A stretch of 52,740 nt of DNA. It comes from Nonomuraea deserti (lineage in GTDB: Bacteria; Actinomycetota; Actinomycetes; Streptosporangiales; Streptosporangiaceae). Positions 21,484 through 30,825 of the stretch are shown here, in pieces (the first letter of the stretch is position 1; each line of letters starts with the position of its first letter). Made by a program: the position numbers and the translations under genes. The notes beneath the pieces were generated by a model. That model worked only from the letters and a program-made list of their open reading frames with translations. It was not told where the DNA came from and made no database searches. The DNA lies in the NCBI RefSeq assembly GCF_004348685.1, contig NZ_SMKO01000047.1, positions 1-52,740 on the forward strand, read 5' to 3'.

Positions 21484-22833
21484 ATGTCGGCCTTCGAGAG
21501 GGTGACTCGCCGATCGCTGCTGCGCGGCGGAGCCGTCGTGTTGGGTTCGGCCATGGCGGCGCCGCTGCTGTCGGCATGCGGGGGCGGTGACCAGGGCGGC
21601 AACCCGAAGGAGCTGACGTTCTGGAACTTCTACGGCCCCAACCCGCAGTCCGACGCGCAGAGCAAGTGGTTCACCGACCTCGTCGCGGCGTGGAACGCCG
21701 ACAACGACGTCAAGATCAAGCTTCACTACCTGCCCGTGTCGGAATACCTGGCCGGCAGGGCGCTGCAGACCGCCTTCTCCGCCGGGCAGGGGCCGGACAT
21801 CTTCCTGCTCAGCCCGGGTGACTTCCTGCGCTACCACAACGGCGGCGTGCTGACCGATCTCACGCCGCACCTCAAGCCCGACCAGATCGCCGACTTCGCG
21901 GACGGCGCGCTCGACACCCGCAAGGTCGACGGGAAGATCTACGGCCTGCCGATGGAGCGCGAGCCGCTGGCCGTCTTCTACAGTGTCGACGCCTTCGAGC
22001 AGGCGAAGTTGTCGGAGGGCGACCTCCCGAAGACCTGGGAGCAGCTGCTCGACGTGGCCGGCAAGCTGACCTCCAAGGACCGGTTCGGCCTGCTGTTCGA
22101 GACGATCCCCGGCTACTACCAGAACTTCACCTGGTATCCGTTCATGTGGATGGCGGGCGGCTCGGCGGTGCCGGAGAACGGCGGGCCCGGCTTCGACTCC
22201 CCCGCCGTGCACAACGCGCTGAAGCTCTGGCAGGACAGCATCACCGGCAAGATGTCCCCGCGCAAGCCGCAGGGCGACGGCGGCAACGACACCTCGGCCA
22301 ACCTCGGCAGCGGGTTCGTCGCCATGCAGCAGTCCGGCATCTGGGGGGTGTCACAGCTGGCGCAGAACAACAAGGACTTCAGGTACGGCGTCTTCCCCCT
22401 GCCCGTGCCGGAAGGCGGCACGTACACGACCGCGGTCGGCGGCTGGGCGTTCGTGGCCAACGCCAAGGGGGCCAACCCCGAGGCCGCGGCCAAGTTCATC
22501 GCCTGGGCCCTGGGCGCGAACGACGCCGAGGGCATCGAGCGCGGCCGCCAGTGGAACACGGTCGTCAAGACGAACCTGCCGGCCCGCACGTCCGTGCAGG
22601 AGGCCGCCGAGTCGGCAGGCGCCTTCGACGATCCCGCGCTCAAGGTCTTCCTGGACAAGGTCGTCCCCGGTTCCCGAGGCGAGCCCCGCTACACCCCCGA
22701 GGTCTACAAGGCCGTGTCGGACGCCATCCAGGCCGCCCAGCTCGGCGGCGCGGATCCGGCGAAGGCGGCGGCCGACGCCGCGGCGAAGATCGGCACCTTC
22801 CTGAAGGGCTACAAGGGTGCGGCGATGTTGTGA
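21484..22833 (+). CDS. Sugar ABC transporter substrate-binding lipoprotein (CUT1)
   Basis: 449 residues. The N-terminus has paired arginines (TRRSLLRGG) suggestive of Tat export and a lipobox (LLSACGGG), so the protein is a membrane-anchored extracellular sugar binder of the bacterial SBP_1 family (LTFWNFYGPN, GQGPDIFLLSP, DGKIYGLPMERE). ATG follows AGGAGG at 7 nt. It heads an operon with two permeases and a GH172 enzyme. No ATPase gene is linked, so a shared MsiK-type ATPase is expected. The sugar is unknown; the linked hydrolase suggests a furanoside. Confidence 0.92.
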   Translation: MSAFERVTRRSLLRGGAVVLGSAMAAPLLSACGGGDQGGNPKELTFWNFYGPNPQSDAQSKWFTDLVAAWNADNDVKIKLHYLPVSEYLAGRALQTAFSAGQGPDIFLLSPGDFLRYHNGGVLTDLTPHLKPDQIADFADGALDTRKVDGKIYGLPMEREPLAVFYSVDAFEQAKLSEGDLPKTWEQLLDVAGKLTSKDRFGLLFETIPGYYQNFTWYPFMWMAGGSAVPENGGPGFDSPAVHNALKLWQDSITGKMSPRKPQGDGGNDTSANLGSGFVAMQQSGIWGVSQLAQNNKDFRYGVFPLPVPEGGTYTTAVGGWAFVANAKGANPEAAAKFIAWALGANDAEGIERGRQWNTVVKTNLPARTSVQEAAESAGAFDDPALKVFLDKVVPGSRGEPRYTPEVYKAVSDAIQAAQLGGADPAKAAADAAAKIGTFLKGYKGAAML

Positions 22834-22909
22834 CCGGCGTCCCTGGCCCGCGACGTGCGCGCCCCGGACGCCCGGCGATCACCTGATACGCGCAGAGAGG
22901 CGATAGAGC

Positions 22910-23860
22910 ATGACGACCGTTGCCGACCCGGGCACGGCGGTGAGGCGGCCGCCCGGCGCCGCGCCCCCGGTGTGGAACCGGCGCAGGCGCGAGGCGCTGG
23001 CCGGGTACGCCTTCGTGGCGCCCGACCTGCTCGGCCTGATGATGTTCGTCGGGCTGCCCATGGTCCTGTCCCTCGGCGTCTCGCTGTTCAGCGCGGACGG
23101 CTTCGGCGGCTACACGTACGTCGGCCTGGACAACTTCCGGCAGATGGCCGAGGACACCCAGCTCTGGCAGAGCGTCAGGGTCACCCTGATATACACGCTG
23201 GCGTTCGTGCCGATCGGCTTCGTGGTCAGCCTCGGCCTCGCGCTGCTGGTGCGCGACCATTTCCCCGGCGTCGGGCTGGTGCGGACGATGTTCTTCCTGC
23301 CGCACGTCATCAGCCTCGTCGTCGTCGGCATCGCCTGGCAGTTCCTGCTCGTCGACAAGCAGGGCGCGGTGGCCACGCTGCTGCGGCCCGTGGGGCTGGG
23401 CGACACGTCGTTCCTCGGCGATCCGTCTCTGGCGCTCGGGTCGCTGGTGGCGATCAGCATCTGGTTCCTGATGGGCTACAACATGCTGATCCTGCTCGGC
23501 GGGCTGAAGGACATCCCGAAGGAGTACGAGGAGGCGGCCGGCATCGACGGGGCCACCTCGTGGCAGAAGTTCCGCCACGTGATCTGGCCGCTGCTCCGGC
23601 CCACCAGCTTCTTCGTGCTGGTCAACTCGGTCGTCGGGTCGGTGACCGGGCTGCAGGCCTTCGACCTGGTCTATGTGCTGACCCAGGGCGGCCCCGCGGG
23701 CAGCACGTCGAGCGTGGTCTTCTACATCTACCAGCAGGCCTTCACCTTCAACAATTACGGCTACGCGGCGGCCCTGACCACGGTCGTCGTCGGGTTCCTC
23801 ATCGCGGCCACGGGGACCATGTTCGGGCTCACGAAGGGAGGCCGGTTCGATGCCGGTTAG
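22910..23860 (+). CDS. Sugar ABC transporter permease (MalF/UgpA type)
   Basis: 316 residues with about six membrane segments starting near residue 35. The EAA loop used to dock the ATPase is visible as YEEAAGIDGATSWQKFRHVIWPLL. It overlaps the second permease gene by 11 bp. Pairs with that permease to form the CUT1 channel fed by the binding protein at 21484. Confidence 0.92.
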   Translation: MTTVADPGTAVRRPPGAAPPVWNRRRREALAGYAFVAPDLLGLMMFVGLPMVLSLGVSLFSADGFGGYTYVGLDNFRQMAEDTQLWQSVRVTLIYTLAFVPIGFVVSLGLALLVRDHFPGVGLVRTMFFLPHVISLVVVGIAWQFLLVDKQGAVATLLRPVGLGDTSFLGDPSLALGSLVAISIWFLMGYNMLILLGGLKDIPKEYEEAAGIDGATSWQKFRHVIWPLLRPTSFFVLVNSVVGSVTGLQAFDLVYVLTQGGPAGSTSSVVFYIYQQAFTFNNYGYAAALTTVVVGFLIAATGTMFGLTKGGRFDAG

Positions 23861-24647
23861 GCTGCGGGCGATCGTCGGATACGTGCTGGCCATGGTCACC
23901 GTGGCCCCGCTCGTGTGGCTGCTGGTGGCGGTGCTGAGACCGGCCGACGAGCTGTTCGCCGTGACGCTGCCCAGCAGGCTGACCCTGGACAACCTGCTCT
24001 TCGTGCTGACCGAGGTGCCGATCGGCAGGTACATGGTCAACAGCGCCATCGTCTCCGTGGCGGTGACGGTGATCGCGCTCGTGCTGCACTCGATGGCGGC
24101 GTACGCGCTGGCCCGGCTGCGGTTTCCCGGGCGGCAGGTGATCTTCTCGATGATCGTGTCCACGCTGCTGGTGTCGCTGCCGGTGATCCTCGTGCCGCTG
24201 TTCCTGGTGGCCAGGGAGCTGGGGCTGCTGGACACGTACGCGGGGCTCATCCTGCCGGCGATCTTCCACGCGTTCGGGATCTTCCTGCTCCGCCAGTACT
24301 ACCTGACGATTCCGCGCGAGCTGGAAGAGGCCGCGGACCTCGACGGGTGCGGTTATCTCCGGCGCTGGTGGCAGGTGGTGGTGCCGCTCAGCCGCCCGGT
24401 GCTCGCCTCGCTCGCCGTGCTGTTCTTCCTGGCCAACTGGAACGCCTTCCTCTGGCCGCTGACCGCCACCCGCGACCCCGACCTGCGTGTGGTGCAGGTC
24501 GGGATCTCCACCCTCCAAGGCCAGTACGGCTCGGCCTGGAACTATGTCCTGGCCGCGACGGTGATCGCGGCCGTGCCCACCTTGGTCGCGTTCGTGCTCG
24601 GCCAGCGCCGGCTCGTCGAAGCGATCAAGACCTCCGGATTGAAGTGA
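23850..24647 (+). CDS. Sugar ABC transporter permease (MalG/UgpE type)
   Basis: 265 residues, six predicted membrane segments, EAA loop LEEAADLDGCGYLRRWWQVV. It is the second half of the CUT1 permease. Starts inside the previous gene (11-bp overlap), and the GH172 gene begins 13 bp after its end, so the operon is continuous. Confidence 0.92.
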   Translation: MPVRLRAIVGYVLAMVTVAPLVWLLVAVLRPADELFAVTLPSRLTLDNLLFVLTEVPIGRYMVNSAIVSVAVTVIALVLHSMAAYALARLRFPGRQVIFSMIVSTLLVSLPVILVPLFLVARELGLLDTYAGLILPAIFHAFGIFLLRQYYLTIPRELEEAADLDGCGYLRRWWQVVVPLSRPVLASLAVLFFLANWNAFLWPLTATRDPDLRVVQVGISTLQGQYGSAWNYVLAATVIAAVPTLVAFVLGQRRLVEAIKTSGLK

Positions 24648-24660
24648 GGATCGAACCAGC

Positions 24661-25743
24661 ATGACCTATGGCGACTTCGGCAGCAGCCTGCGCGACCTGC
24701 CCCGGCTGCGGGCGTCCAGGCGCAGGCGCGTCTCCAGCTACGACCGCACGGGCGCCAACGACGACCGGCTGAAGGTCGAGGCGGGCACCACGGTCACCCT
24801 GGCCGACATCGAGGGCCCCGGCTCGATCAACCACATCTGGTGCACCGTGGCGCTGCCCCAGCAGGACGTGCCCGACGCGGCGGACCTCGACTACCTGCGC
24901 CGCCTGGTGTTGAAGATCACCTGGGAGGACCAGGAGCACCCCAGCGTGCTGGTGCCGCTCGGCGACTTCTTCGGCATGGGCCACGCCAAGACGGCGAACT
25001 TCGTCTCGGCGCCGCTGCAGATGAGCCCGCAGGACGGCAAGGGCTTCAACTCGTGGTTCCACATGCCGTTCGCGAGCCGGGCGAAGGTGGAGCTGATCAG
25101 CGAGCTGTCGTCCGAGCCGGTCTTCTTCTACTACTACGTCGACTACGAGGTGTTCGACTCCGCCGCCGACGACCTCGGCTACTTCCACGCCCAGTGGCGC
25201 TGCGAGCGGCCGACGGACGGGATCGAGCAGGGCGCGCAGAGCAACCGCGAGTTCCAGGTGGAAGGCGTCAACGACACCGGTGACGGCAACTACGTCATCC
25301 TGGACGCCGAAGGGCGCGGCCACTACGTGGGCTGCGTGCTCAACATCCGCAACCTGCGCGAGACCAGCGACTGGAACTGGTACGGCGAGGGCGACGACAT
25401 GATCTTCATCGACGGGGAGCCGTTCCCGCCGTCGCTGCACGGCACCGGCACCGAGGACTACTTCAACACCGCCTGGTGCCCCACGCAGACGTACCACGCG
25501 CCGTACCACGGCATCACCATGCCCGGCGGCGACAACTGGAGCGGCGAGATCTCCCTCTACCGCTTCCACGTCGAGGACCCGATCACGTTCACCGAGTCGA
25601 TCAAGGTGACGATCGAGCACGGCCACGCCAACAAGCGCTCGGACGACTACTCGTCGGTCGCGTTCTGGTATCAGACGCTGCCGCACAAGCCGTTCGGGAT
25701 CGCGCCCGTCGAGCAGCGGCTGCCGTTCCCACCCCGGCAGTAA
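24661..25743 (+). CDS. Cytoplasmic GH172 (DUF2961) glycoside hydrolase
   Basis: 360 residues with no signal peptide. The DUF2961 fold, now GH172, is recognisable from SSYDRTGANDD, EGPGSINHIWCT, PLGDFFGMGH and the conserved HGTGTEDYFNTAW (Glu265 a likely catalytic residue; EGDDMIFIDGE is the other conserved acidic block). Characterised GH172 members are alpha-D-fructofuranosidase/difructose dianhydride synthase and exo-alpha-D-arabinofuranosidase. Placement behind a CUT1 importer suggests it cleaves an imported furanosyl oligosaccharide. A larger secreted homologue lies at 28423. Its stop codon overlaps the operator of the next LacI gene. Confidence 0.88.
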   Translation: MTYGDFGSSLRDLPRLRASRRRRVSSYDRTGANDDRLKVEAGTTVTLADIEGPGSINHIWCTVALPQQDVPDAADLDYLRRLVLKITWEDQEHPSVLVPLGDFFGMGHAKTANFVSAPLQMSPQDGKGFNSWFHMPFASRAKVELISELSSEPVFFYYYVDYEVFDSAADDLGYFHAQWRCERPTDGIEQGAQSNREFQVEGVNDTGDGNYVILDAEGRGHYVGCVLNIRNLRETSDWNWYGEGDDMIFIDGEPFPPSLHGTGTEDYFNTAWCPTQTYHAPYHGITMPGGDNWSGEISLYRFHVEDPITFTESIKVTIEHGHANKRSDDYSSVAFWYQTLPHKPFGIAPVEQRLPFPPRQ

Positions 25744-25752
25744 TCGATTTCC
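25741..25752. promoter_or_regulatory. LacI operator before the second regulator gene
   Basis: TAATCGATTTCC overlaps the stop codon of the GH172 gene and lies 60 bp before the LacI start. It matches the shared ATCGAT-centred site and suggests autoregulation. Confidence 0.6.
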
Positions 25753-25811
25753 TAGCACCGCGATAGACTGCCGTAGCTCAGCCGCCGGGCCTGCCACGAG
25801 ATGGGACGAGG

Positions 25812-26813
25812 TTGCTCAAAATCCAAGATGTCGCGCGACACGCCGGGGTCTCCGCCGCGACGGTCTCCCGCGTGCTCAACGGCCGTTCCACGGTCAACCC
25901 GGAGCTCGCGGCCCGCGTCCACGCGGCCGTCAGGGAGCTGGGCTACCGGCCCAACGGCGTCGCGCGCAACCTCCGACGCCGGCAGACCACGCTGTGGGCG
26001 GTGCTCATCTCCGACGTCGGCAACCCGTTCTTCACCTCGCTCGTGCGCGGGGTGGAGGACGGCGGACGGCAGTTCGGCTACTCGGTCGTGCTGTGCAACA
26101 CCGACGAGAACCGCGCCAGGGAGGCCGAGTACATCGCGGTGGCGCTGGCCGACAACATGGCCGGCGTGATCATCTCCCCCGCCGACGACTCCACCGACAT
26201 CAGCGCCCTGGTCGCCGCCGGCACCGCCGTGGTGACCATCGACCGCGAGCTGGCCGAGACCGAGGTCGACGCCGTGCTGGTGGACAACGAGAAGGGCGCG
26301 GAGATGGCCACGGCGCACCTGCTGGAGTCGGGCTACCGCCGCATCGCCTGCATCACCGGCCCGCGCCGGATGTCCACGGCGATGCGGCGGCTGCGCGGCC
26401 ACCAGCGGGCGCTGCGGGCCTTCGGGCTGCCGCCGGACCGTTCCCTGATCCGCCACGCCGACTTCCGCGAGGAGGGCGGCTACTCGGCCATGGCGGCGCT
26501 CCTGGACGAGGGGGTGGAGATCGACGCGGTGTTCGCGGCCAACAACCTGATGACCGTGGGGGCCGTGGAGTGCCTCACGGAGCGCGGCGTGGCCATCCCC
26601 GGCCAGGTCGGGGTGATCGGTTTCGACGACATCCCCTGGGCGCGGCTGTTCCGCCCTGGGCTGAGCACGGTGCGGCAGCCGACGTACGAACTGGGGCGGG
26701 CGGCCGCGCAGCTGCTCGCCGACCGCATCGACAACCCGGCCAGGCCGGCCGCCCGCATGGTGCTGCAGACGGAGCTGCACCCTCGCGAGAGCTCCAGCCC
26801 CCGCACCGGCTGA
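25812..26813 (+). CDS. LacI-family regulator of the sugar operons
   Basis: 333 residues from a TTG start; no in-frame ATG or GTG is better placed, and IQDVARHAGVSAATVSRVL follows at once as the DNA-binding helix. The hinge is RPNGVARNLRR, then a sugar-binding effector domain. It is a close paralogue of the regulator at 236. Operators of the same sequence stand before the binding-protein operon, before this gene and before the isomerase operon, so this is the obvious local repressor. The ligand is probably the imported sugar or its product. Confidence 0.93.
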   Translation: MLKIQDVARHAGVSAATVSRVLNGRSTVNPELAARVHAAVRELGYRPNGVARNLRRRQTTLWAVLISDVGNPFFTSLVRGVEDGGRQFGYSVVLCNTDENRAREAEYIAVALADNMAGVIISPADDSTDISALVAAGTAVVTIDRELAETEVDAVLVDNEKGAEMATAHLLESGYRRIACITGPRRMSTAMRRLRGHQRALRAFGLPPDRSLIRHADFREEGGYSAMAALLDEGVEIDAVFAANNLMTVGAVECLTERGVAIPGQVGVIGFDDIPWARLFRPGLSTVRQPTYELGRAAAQLLADRIDNPARPAARMVLQTELHPRESSSPRTG

Positions 26814-26829
26814 CCTCCCCGCCACACCC

Positions 26830-26856
26830 AGGCCGGCGCCGTTCCCGCGCCGGCCT
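26830..26856 (+). terminator. Terminator after the second LacI gene
   Basis: The stem AGGCCGGCGC with GCGCCGGCCT is a perfect 10 bp around a 7-nt loop and runs into TTTCC. It closes the first sugar unit. Confidence 0.8.
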
Positions 26857-26934
26857 TTCCGCTGCTCGTACGCATTAGCGCCGGCAGAAAGGCGGCGGGC
26901 GCTCACTGTTGCCATTCTGTGATGTGAAGCGGCA

Positions 26935-26996
26935 TTGACGGCCCAGAGGGTGCGATCTAGCTTGGGTGGAAATCGATTTCCGAGCAATCGATTTCC
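26935..26996 (+). promoter_or_regulatory. Promoter and double LacI operator of the isomerase operon
   Basis: TTGACG (26935-26940) and TAGCTT (26958-26963) are 17 bp apart. Two operators follow: the perfect 14-bp palindrome GGAAATCGATTTCC (26968-26981) and GCAATCGATTTCC (26984-26996), centres 15 bp apart. This is the strongest version of the site in the window, so this operon should be the most tightly repressed. Confidence 0.78.
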
Positions 26997-27017
26997 GAAC
27001 ATGGAGGTCAAACACCC

Positions 27018-28433
27018 GTGGCACGTATCGGAGTGCTGAGCATCTCGGACGGACGTGACTTCGTCGCCCGCGATCTTGTGGATCACATCAACGACGCCAC
27101 GACCGCCCTTGCTGAGGCGTTGCGCAAGGAGGGGCACGAGGTGATCGTGGCTCCGGAGATCGTGTGGACCAACGAGCTGGCCACCTCGCAGGCGCGCCGG
27201 CTGGCGGATCAGCGGCCCGACCTGACGATCTTCAACTACGCGGTCTGGGCTTTCCCGCATTTCACCATGCTCGCCGCCGAGGCCACTCCGGGTCCGCTGC
27301 TGCTGATGGCCAACATCGACCCCGCCCAGCCGGGCATGGTCGGCATGCTGGCCGGCGGCGGCGGTCTCGACCAGATCGGCAGGGTGCACGCACGCGCCTG
27401 GGGCGACATCGAGGACCCCGCCGTGAGGAACCGCGTGCTGACCGAGGTGCGCGCCGCGCGGGCCGTCCGAGGGCTGCGCGGATCGACGTTCGGCCGGATC
27501 GGCGGCCGGCCCATGGGCATGTACACCGCCGTCGCCAACACCGACCAGTGGATGCGCACCTTCGGCGTGGACGTCGAGGAGATCGACCAGTGGGAGATCG
27601 TGCGCCGCAGCGAGAACGCGTCCCAGACCCGGGTGAAGGAGGCTCGCGAATGGCTCGAGACCAAGGGCAACGTCCACTACGACGGCAAGCAGCTCACACC
27701 TGACCTGCTCGAACGGCAGATCCGTACGTACTACGCGATGCGCGAGCTCATCGACGAGTGGAAGCTGGACTTCTCCGGTATCAAGGGCCAGCCCGAGCTG
27801 ACCACCCACTTCTGCACGATGGACATCGCCGAGTCCTTCCTCAACGACCCCTACGACTGGGAGGGCCCCAAGGAGACGCACGTCTGCGCGACCGAGGCCG
27901 ACATGGACGGCGCGCTGACCATGCAGATCCTCAAGCTGCTGAGCGGCGACCCGGTCCTGTTCGCCGACGTGCGCCACTACCACGCCGACAAGGACGTGTG
28001 GGACCTGTGCAACTCAGGTCAGCACGCCACCTGGTACGCCGCCCGCTCCGACGACCCCGCGGAGAACCTGGCGAAGACGCACTTCTACCCCGAGGTGTTC
28101 TTCTTCCCCGCCGGCGGTGCCAGCGTGCACCACCTGGCCGCGCCCGGCGCCGCCACGTTCGCCCGGCTCACCCGCAGGGACGGCGCCTACCGCATGCACG
28201 TGATGCGCGGCGACTTCGAGCTGTACGACGACGCCACGAACGAGGCCATGGCCAGGCAGTCGACGTTCGAGTGGCCGCACGCGTTCACCAGACTGCACGT
28301 GCCGGCCACCGAGTTCCTCGGGCGGTTCGGCTCCAACCACATCCACGCCGTGCCCGGCGACCACGTCGCCGAGCTGGAGGCTGTCTGCACGCAGCTGGGT
28401 GTCGAGTTCGAGGGGTTCGGCGATGCGGCTTAG
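27018..28433 (+). CDS. L-fucose/L-arabinose isomerase family enzyme
   Basis: 471 residues from a GTG with GGAGGT upstream. It resembles the aldose-ketose isomerase family containing L-fucose and L-arabinose isomerases (MARIGVLSISDGRDFV, NIDPAQPGMVGMLAGGG, TMDIAESFLNDPYDWEGP, and C-terminal HIHAVPGDH with metal-binding-type histidine). L-fucose isomerases also convert D-arabinose to D-ribulose. First gene of a six-gene operon with GH172, transporter and FGGY kinase, which makes D-arabinose/D-ribulose metabolism a coherent reading. L-fucose or another aldose is possible. It overlaps the next gene by 11 bp. Confidence 0.85.
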   Translation: MARIGVLSISDGRDFVARDLVDHINDATTALAEALRKEGHEVIVAPEIVWTNELATSQARRLADQRPDLTIFNYAVWAFPHFTMLAAEATPGPLLLMANIDPAQPGMVGMLAGGGGLDQIGRVHARAWGDIEDPAVRNRVLTEVRAARAVRGLRGSTFGRIGGRPMGMYTAVANTDQWMRTFGVDVEEIDQWEIVRRSENASQTRVKEAREWLETKGNVHYDGKQLTPDLLERQIRTYYAMRELIDEWKLDFSGIKGQPELTTHFCTMDIAESFLNDPYDWEGPKETHVCATEADMDGALTMQILKLLSGDPVLFADVRHYHADKDVWDLCNSGQHATWYAARSDDPAENLAKTHFYPEVFFFPAGGASVHHLAAPGAATFARLTRRDGAYRMHVMRGDFELYDDATNEAMARQSTFEWPHAFTRLHVPATEFLGRFGSNHIHAVPGDHVAELEAVCTQLGVEFEGFGDAA

Positions 28434-30825
28434 GACGACTCTGCTGGCTGCCGTGCTCGCGGCCGGGACGTTGGCGGCACCCGCGCAGGCTCAGCCGGCA
28501 CCGGGCAAGGGACCGGTCGGGTGGGACGTCTACCGGCGGCTCGACCGGCTGCCGGAGCTGCCGACCGGCGTGCAGACCAAGCAGTTCTCGAGCTTCGACC
28601 GCACGGCCGACAACAACGACGGGTTCGAGGGCACGTACTCCTGCCTGAGCACCTCCGGCCAGGGGTGCGTGCTCGCCGAGCACACCGGCGCCGGCGAGGT
28701 GCAGGCCATCTGGTTCACCAGGGACGGCGGCGACGTCACGAAGACGGGCACGATCACCATCGAGCTGGACGGCCGCAAGGTCGTCGAGGCGAGCCTGCAG
28801 GACCTGGTGGACGGCAAGCTCGGCGCCCCGTTCGCCTATCCGCTCGTGGGCAACGCCGACCAGAGCTCGGGCGGCGTCTACGTCGAGGTGCCGATGCCGT
28901 ACCGGGAGTCGATGCGCATCACCACCGAGCACAACCCGCTCTTCTACCACGTCTCCTACCGCACGTTCGCCGACGCCGAGGGCGTGCGCACGTTCGACCC
29001 GTCCGACAGGGCACAGGACGTGATCGACCGGCTCAAGGCCGGCGGCGACCCCAAGCCCGCGCTCCCGGGCGCGCGCACGCACGACACCGCGATCGGCCTC
29101 GCCCCCGGCAGGTCGGTACGGCTCGCCCGCACGCACGGCTCCGGCCTGCTGTCGCAGATCAGGCTGCGGCTGCCCCAGGCCGAGCAGGTCCTGCCCGAGA
29201 CCGAGGCCGACGAGGGCCGGGCGTTCGGCGAGGGCGGCTCCAGCGAGTTCACGGTCACGATCGACCCTGAGAACGACGGGGTGCGGCTGACCCGGCGCAT
29301 CGACCCGGCCATCGGCAAGCAGGTCGCCAAGGTGCTGGTGGACGGCCAGGAGGTGGCCCAGTGGCCGCCGAGCAAGGTGGGCGCCTCGGGGATGTGGGCC
29401 GAGGAGTCCGTCGACCTGCCGGCGAGCGCGACCAAGGGCAAGTCGAAGATCACGATCAAGAACGTGTTCCACTCGTCGGACCTCGACTACAACGAGTTCA
29501 CGTACTGGGTGGACAGCGGCGGCGAGCGGACCGACACCGTGGACGTCGGCGACGCCGCGGATGAGGCGGCGCACGACTACACGATCGTCGCGCAGACCTG
29601 GCAGGGCGAGCGGACCTTCGCCTTCCCGATGGAGGAGGACGAGCTCGCCAGGGTCAAGGCGGCCCAGGAGGTGCTGCAGGGGCTGCGGCTGCGGATCGCC
29701 TTCGACGGCGAGCGCACCGTGGACGCGCCGGTCGGCGAGTTCTTCGGCAGCGGGCACGCGATGATGCCGGTCAAGTCGCTGATGTACGCCGTGGACGCCG
29801 GGACGAGCACGATGTCGGCGTGGTGGCCGATGCCGTACAGGAAGGGCGCGACGGTCGAGCTCTACAACGGCACCGGGCGGGCGATCGAGGGAGCGGCGTC
29901 GGTCACGTCGGCCCACCGGCCCATGGCACAAGAGGTCGGCTATTTCCGGGCGCAGTCGCATGCCGGCGCCACCACGCCCGGCAGGAGCTGGCCCTTCCTC
30001 AAGGCCACCGGCCAGGGCAAGTTCGTCGGGGTCAGCCACACCATGCGCGGCCCGACCAACCGCAACTACCTGGAGGGCGACGAGCGCGTCCATGTCGACG
30101 GCTCGCGCACCCCGCAGATCCACGGCACCGGCAGCGAGGACTTCTACCAGGCCGGCTGGTACTTCAACAGGGAGACCTTCAACACGCCCTTCCACGGCAA
30201 TCCCGCGCACCTGGCCCCGGCCACCGGCTGCCCGGAGGAGAGCGACTGCACCAGCGCCTACCGGCTGATGATCGGCGACGCGGTGCCGTTCGGCAGCTCG
30301 ATCACGTTCGACATCGAGCACGGCTGGACCAACAACGTCGAGGGCGTCTACTCCTCCACCGCCTACTGGTACGGCTCCGGCAGGGCGGCCACCAGGAAGA
30401 CCGACGCCCTGACGGTCGGCGACCCGGCCAGCGAGCGGGCCCACCGCTACACCGGCCAGGGCGAGGTCACCACGCTGGAGTCCGCGTTCGAGGGCGACCT
30501 GAAGAACGCCGACACGCTGACGGCCACCCAGCGCGTCACCGAGGACCCGGTCTCCTTCACGCTGCGGATCGACCGCGGCAACAAGGGCGTCGAGTTGCGG
30601 CGTACGAGTGACCAGAGCCGCGCGGGCCAGCGCGCCGAGGTCACCGTCAACGGGCACCGGCTGCCCGACTGGACGCAGCCGCTCGGCAACGAGAGCCGCA
30701 GGTGGCTGGAGGACACCTACCAGATCCCGGCGAGCGCGACCCGGGGCCGCGGCGAGATCACGGTCCGGCTCACGCCGAAGACGCCCTGGTCGGCCGCCTC
30801 CTACACCGCGTGGAGTCTGCGGTGA
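28423..30825 (+). CDS. Secreted GH172 (DUF2961) glycoside hydrolase
   Basis: 800 residues from ATG 28423. The signal peptide covers about residues 1-24 (LLAAVLAAGTLAAPAQA). A DUF2961/GH172 module occupies the N-terminal half onward (FSSFDRTADNNDGFEG, GAGEVQAIWFT), with the conserved HGTGSEDFYQAGWYF block much further along (about 570). The intervening inserts make it about twice the length of the cytoplasmic homologue, which suggests two beta-jellyroll units or inserted domains. It would act outside the cell, releasing a furanose or furanosyl oligomer for the transporter genes that follow. GTGA overlap with the ATPase gene. Confidence 0.85.
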   Translation: MRLRTTLLAAVLAAGTLAAPAQAQPAPGKGPVGWDVYRRLDRLPELPTGVQTKQFSSFDRTADNNDGFEGTYSCLSTSGQGCVLAEHTGAGEVQAIWFTRDGGDVTKTGTITIELDGRKVVEASLQDLVDGKLGAPFAYPLVGNADQSSGGVYVEVPMPYRESMRITTEHNPLFYHVSYRTFADAEGVRTFDPSDRAQDVIDRLKAGGDPKPALPGARTHDTAIGLAPGRSVRLARTHGSGLLSQIRLRLPQAEQVLPETEADEGRAFGEGGSSEFTVTIDPENDGVRLTRRIDPAIGKQVAKVLVDGQEVAQWPPSKVGASGMWAEESVDLPASATKGKSKITIKNVFHSSDLDYNEFTYWVDSGGERTDTVDVGDAADEAAHDYTIVAQTWQGERTFAFPMEEDELARVKAAQEVLQGLRLRIAFDGERTVDAPVGEFFGSGHAMMPVKSLMYAVDAGTSTMSAWWPMPYRKGATVELYNGTGRAIEGAASVTSAHRPMAQEVGYFRAQSHAGATTPGRSWPFLKATGQGKFVGVSHTMRGPTNRNYLEGDERVHVDGSRTPQIHGTGSEDFYQAGWYFNRETFNTPFHGNPAHLAPATGCPEESDCTSAYRLMIGDAVPFGSSITFDIEHGWTNNVEGVYSSTAYWYGSGRAATRKTDALTVGDPASERAHRYTGQGEVTTLESAFEGDLKNADTLTATQRVTEDPVSFTLRIDRGNKGVELRRTSDQSRAGQRAEVTVNGHRLPDWTQPLGNESRRWLEDTYQIPASATRGRGEITVRLTPKTPWSAASYTAWSLR

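Noticed and set aside
25752..27983. A 743-codon minus-strand frame across the LacI and isomerase genes
   Set aside because: It is antisense to two recognised genes and crosses a terminator, a promoter and two operators.
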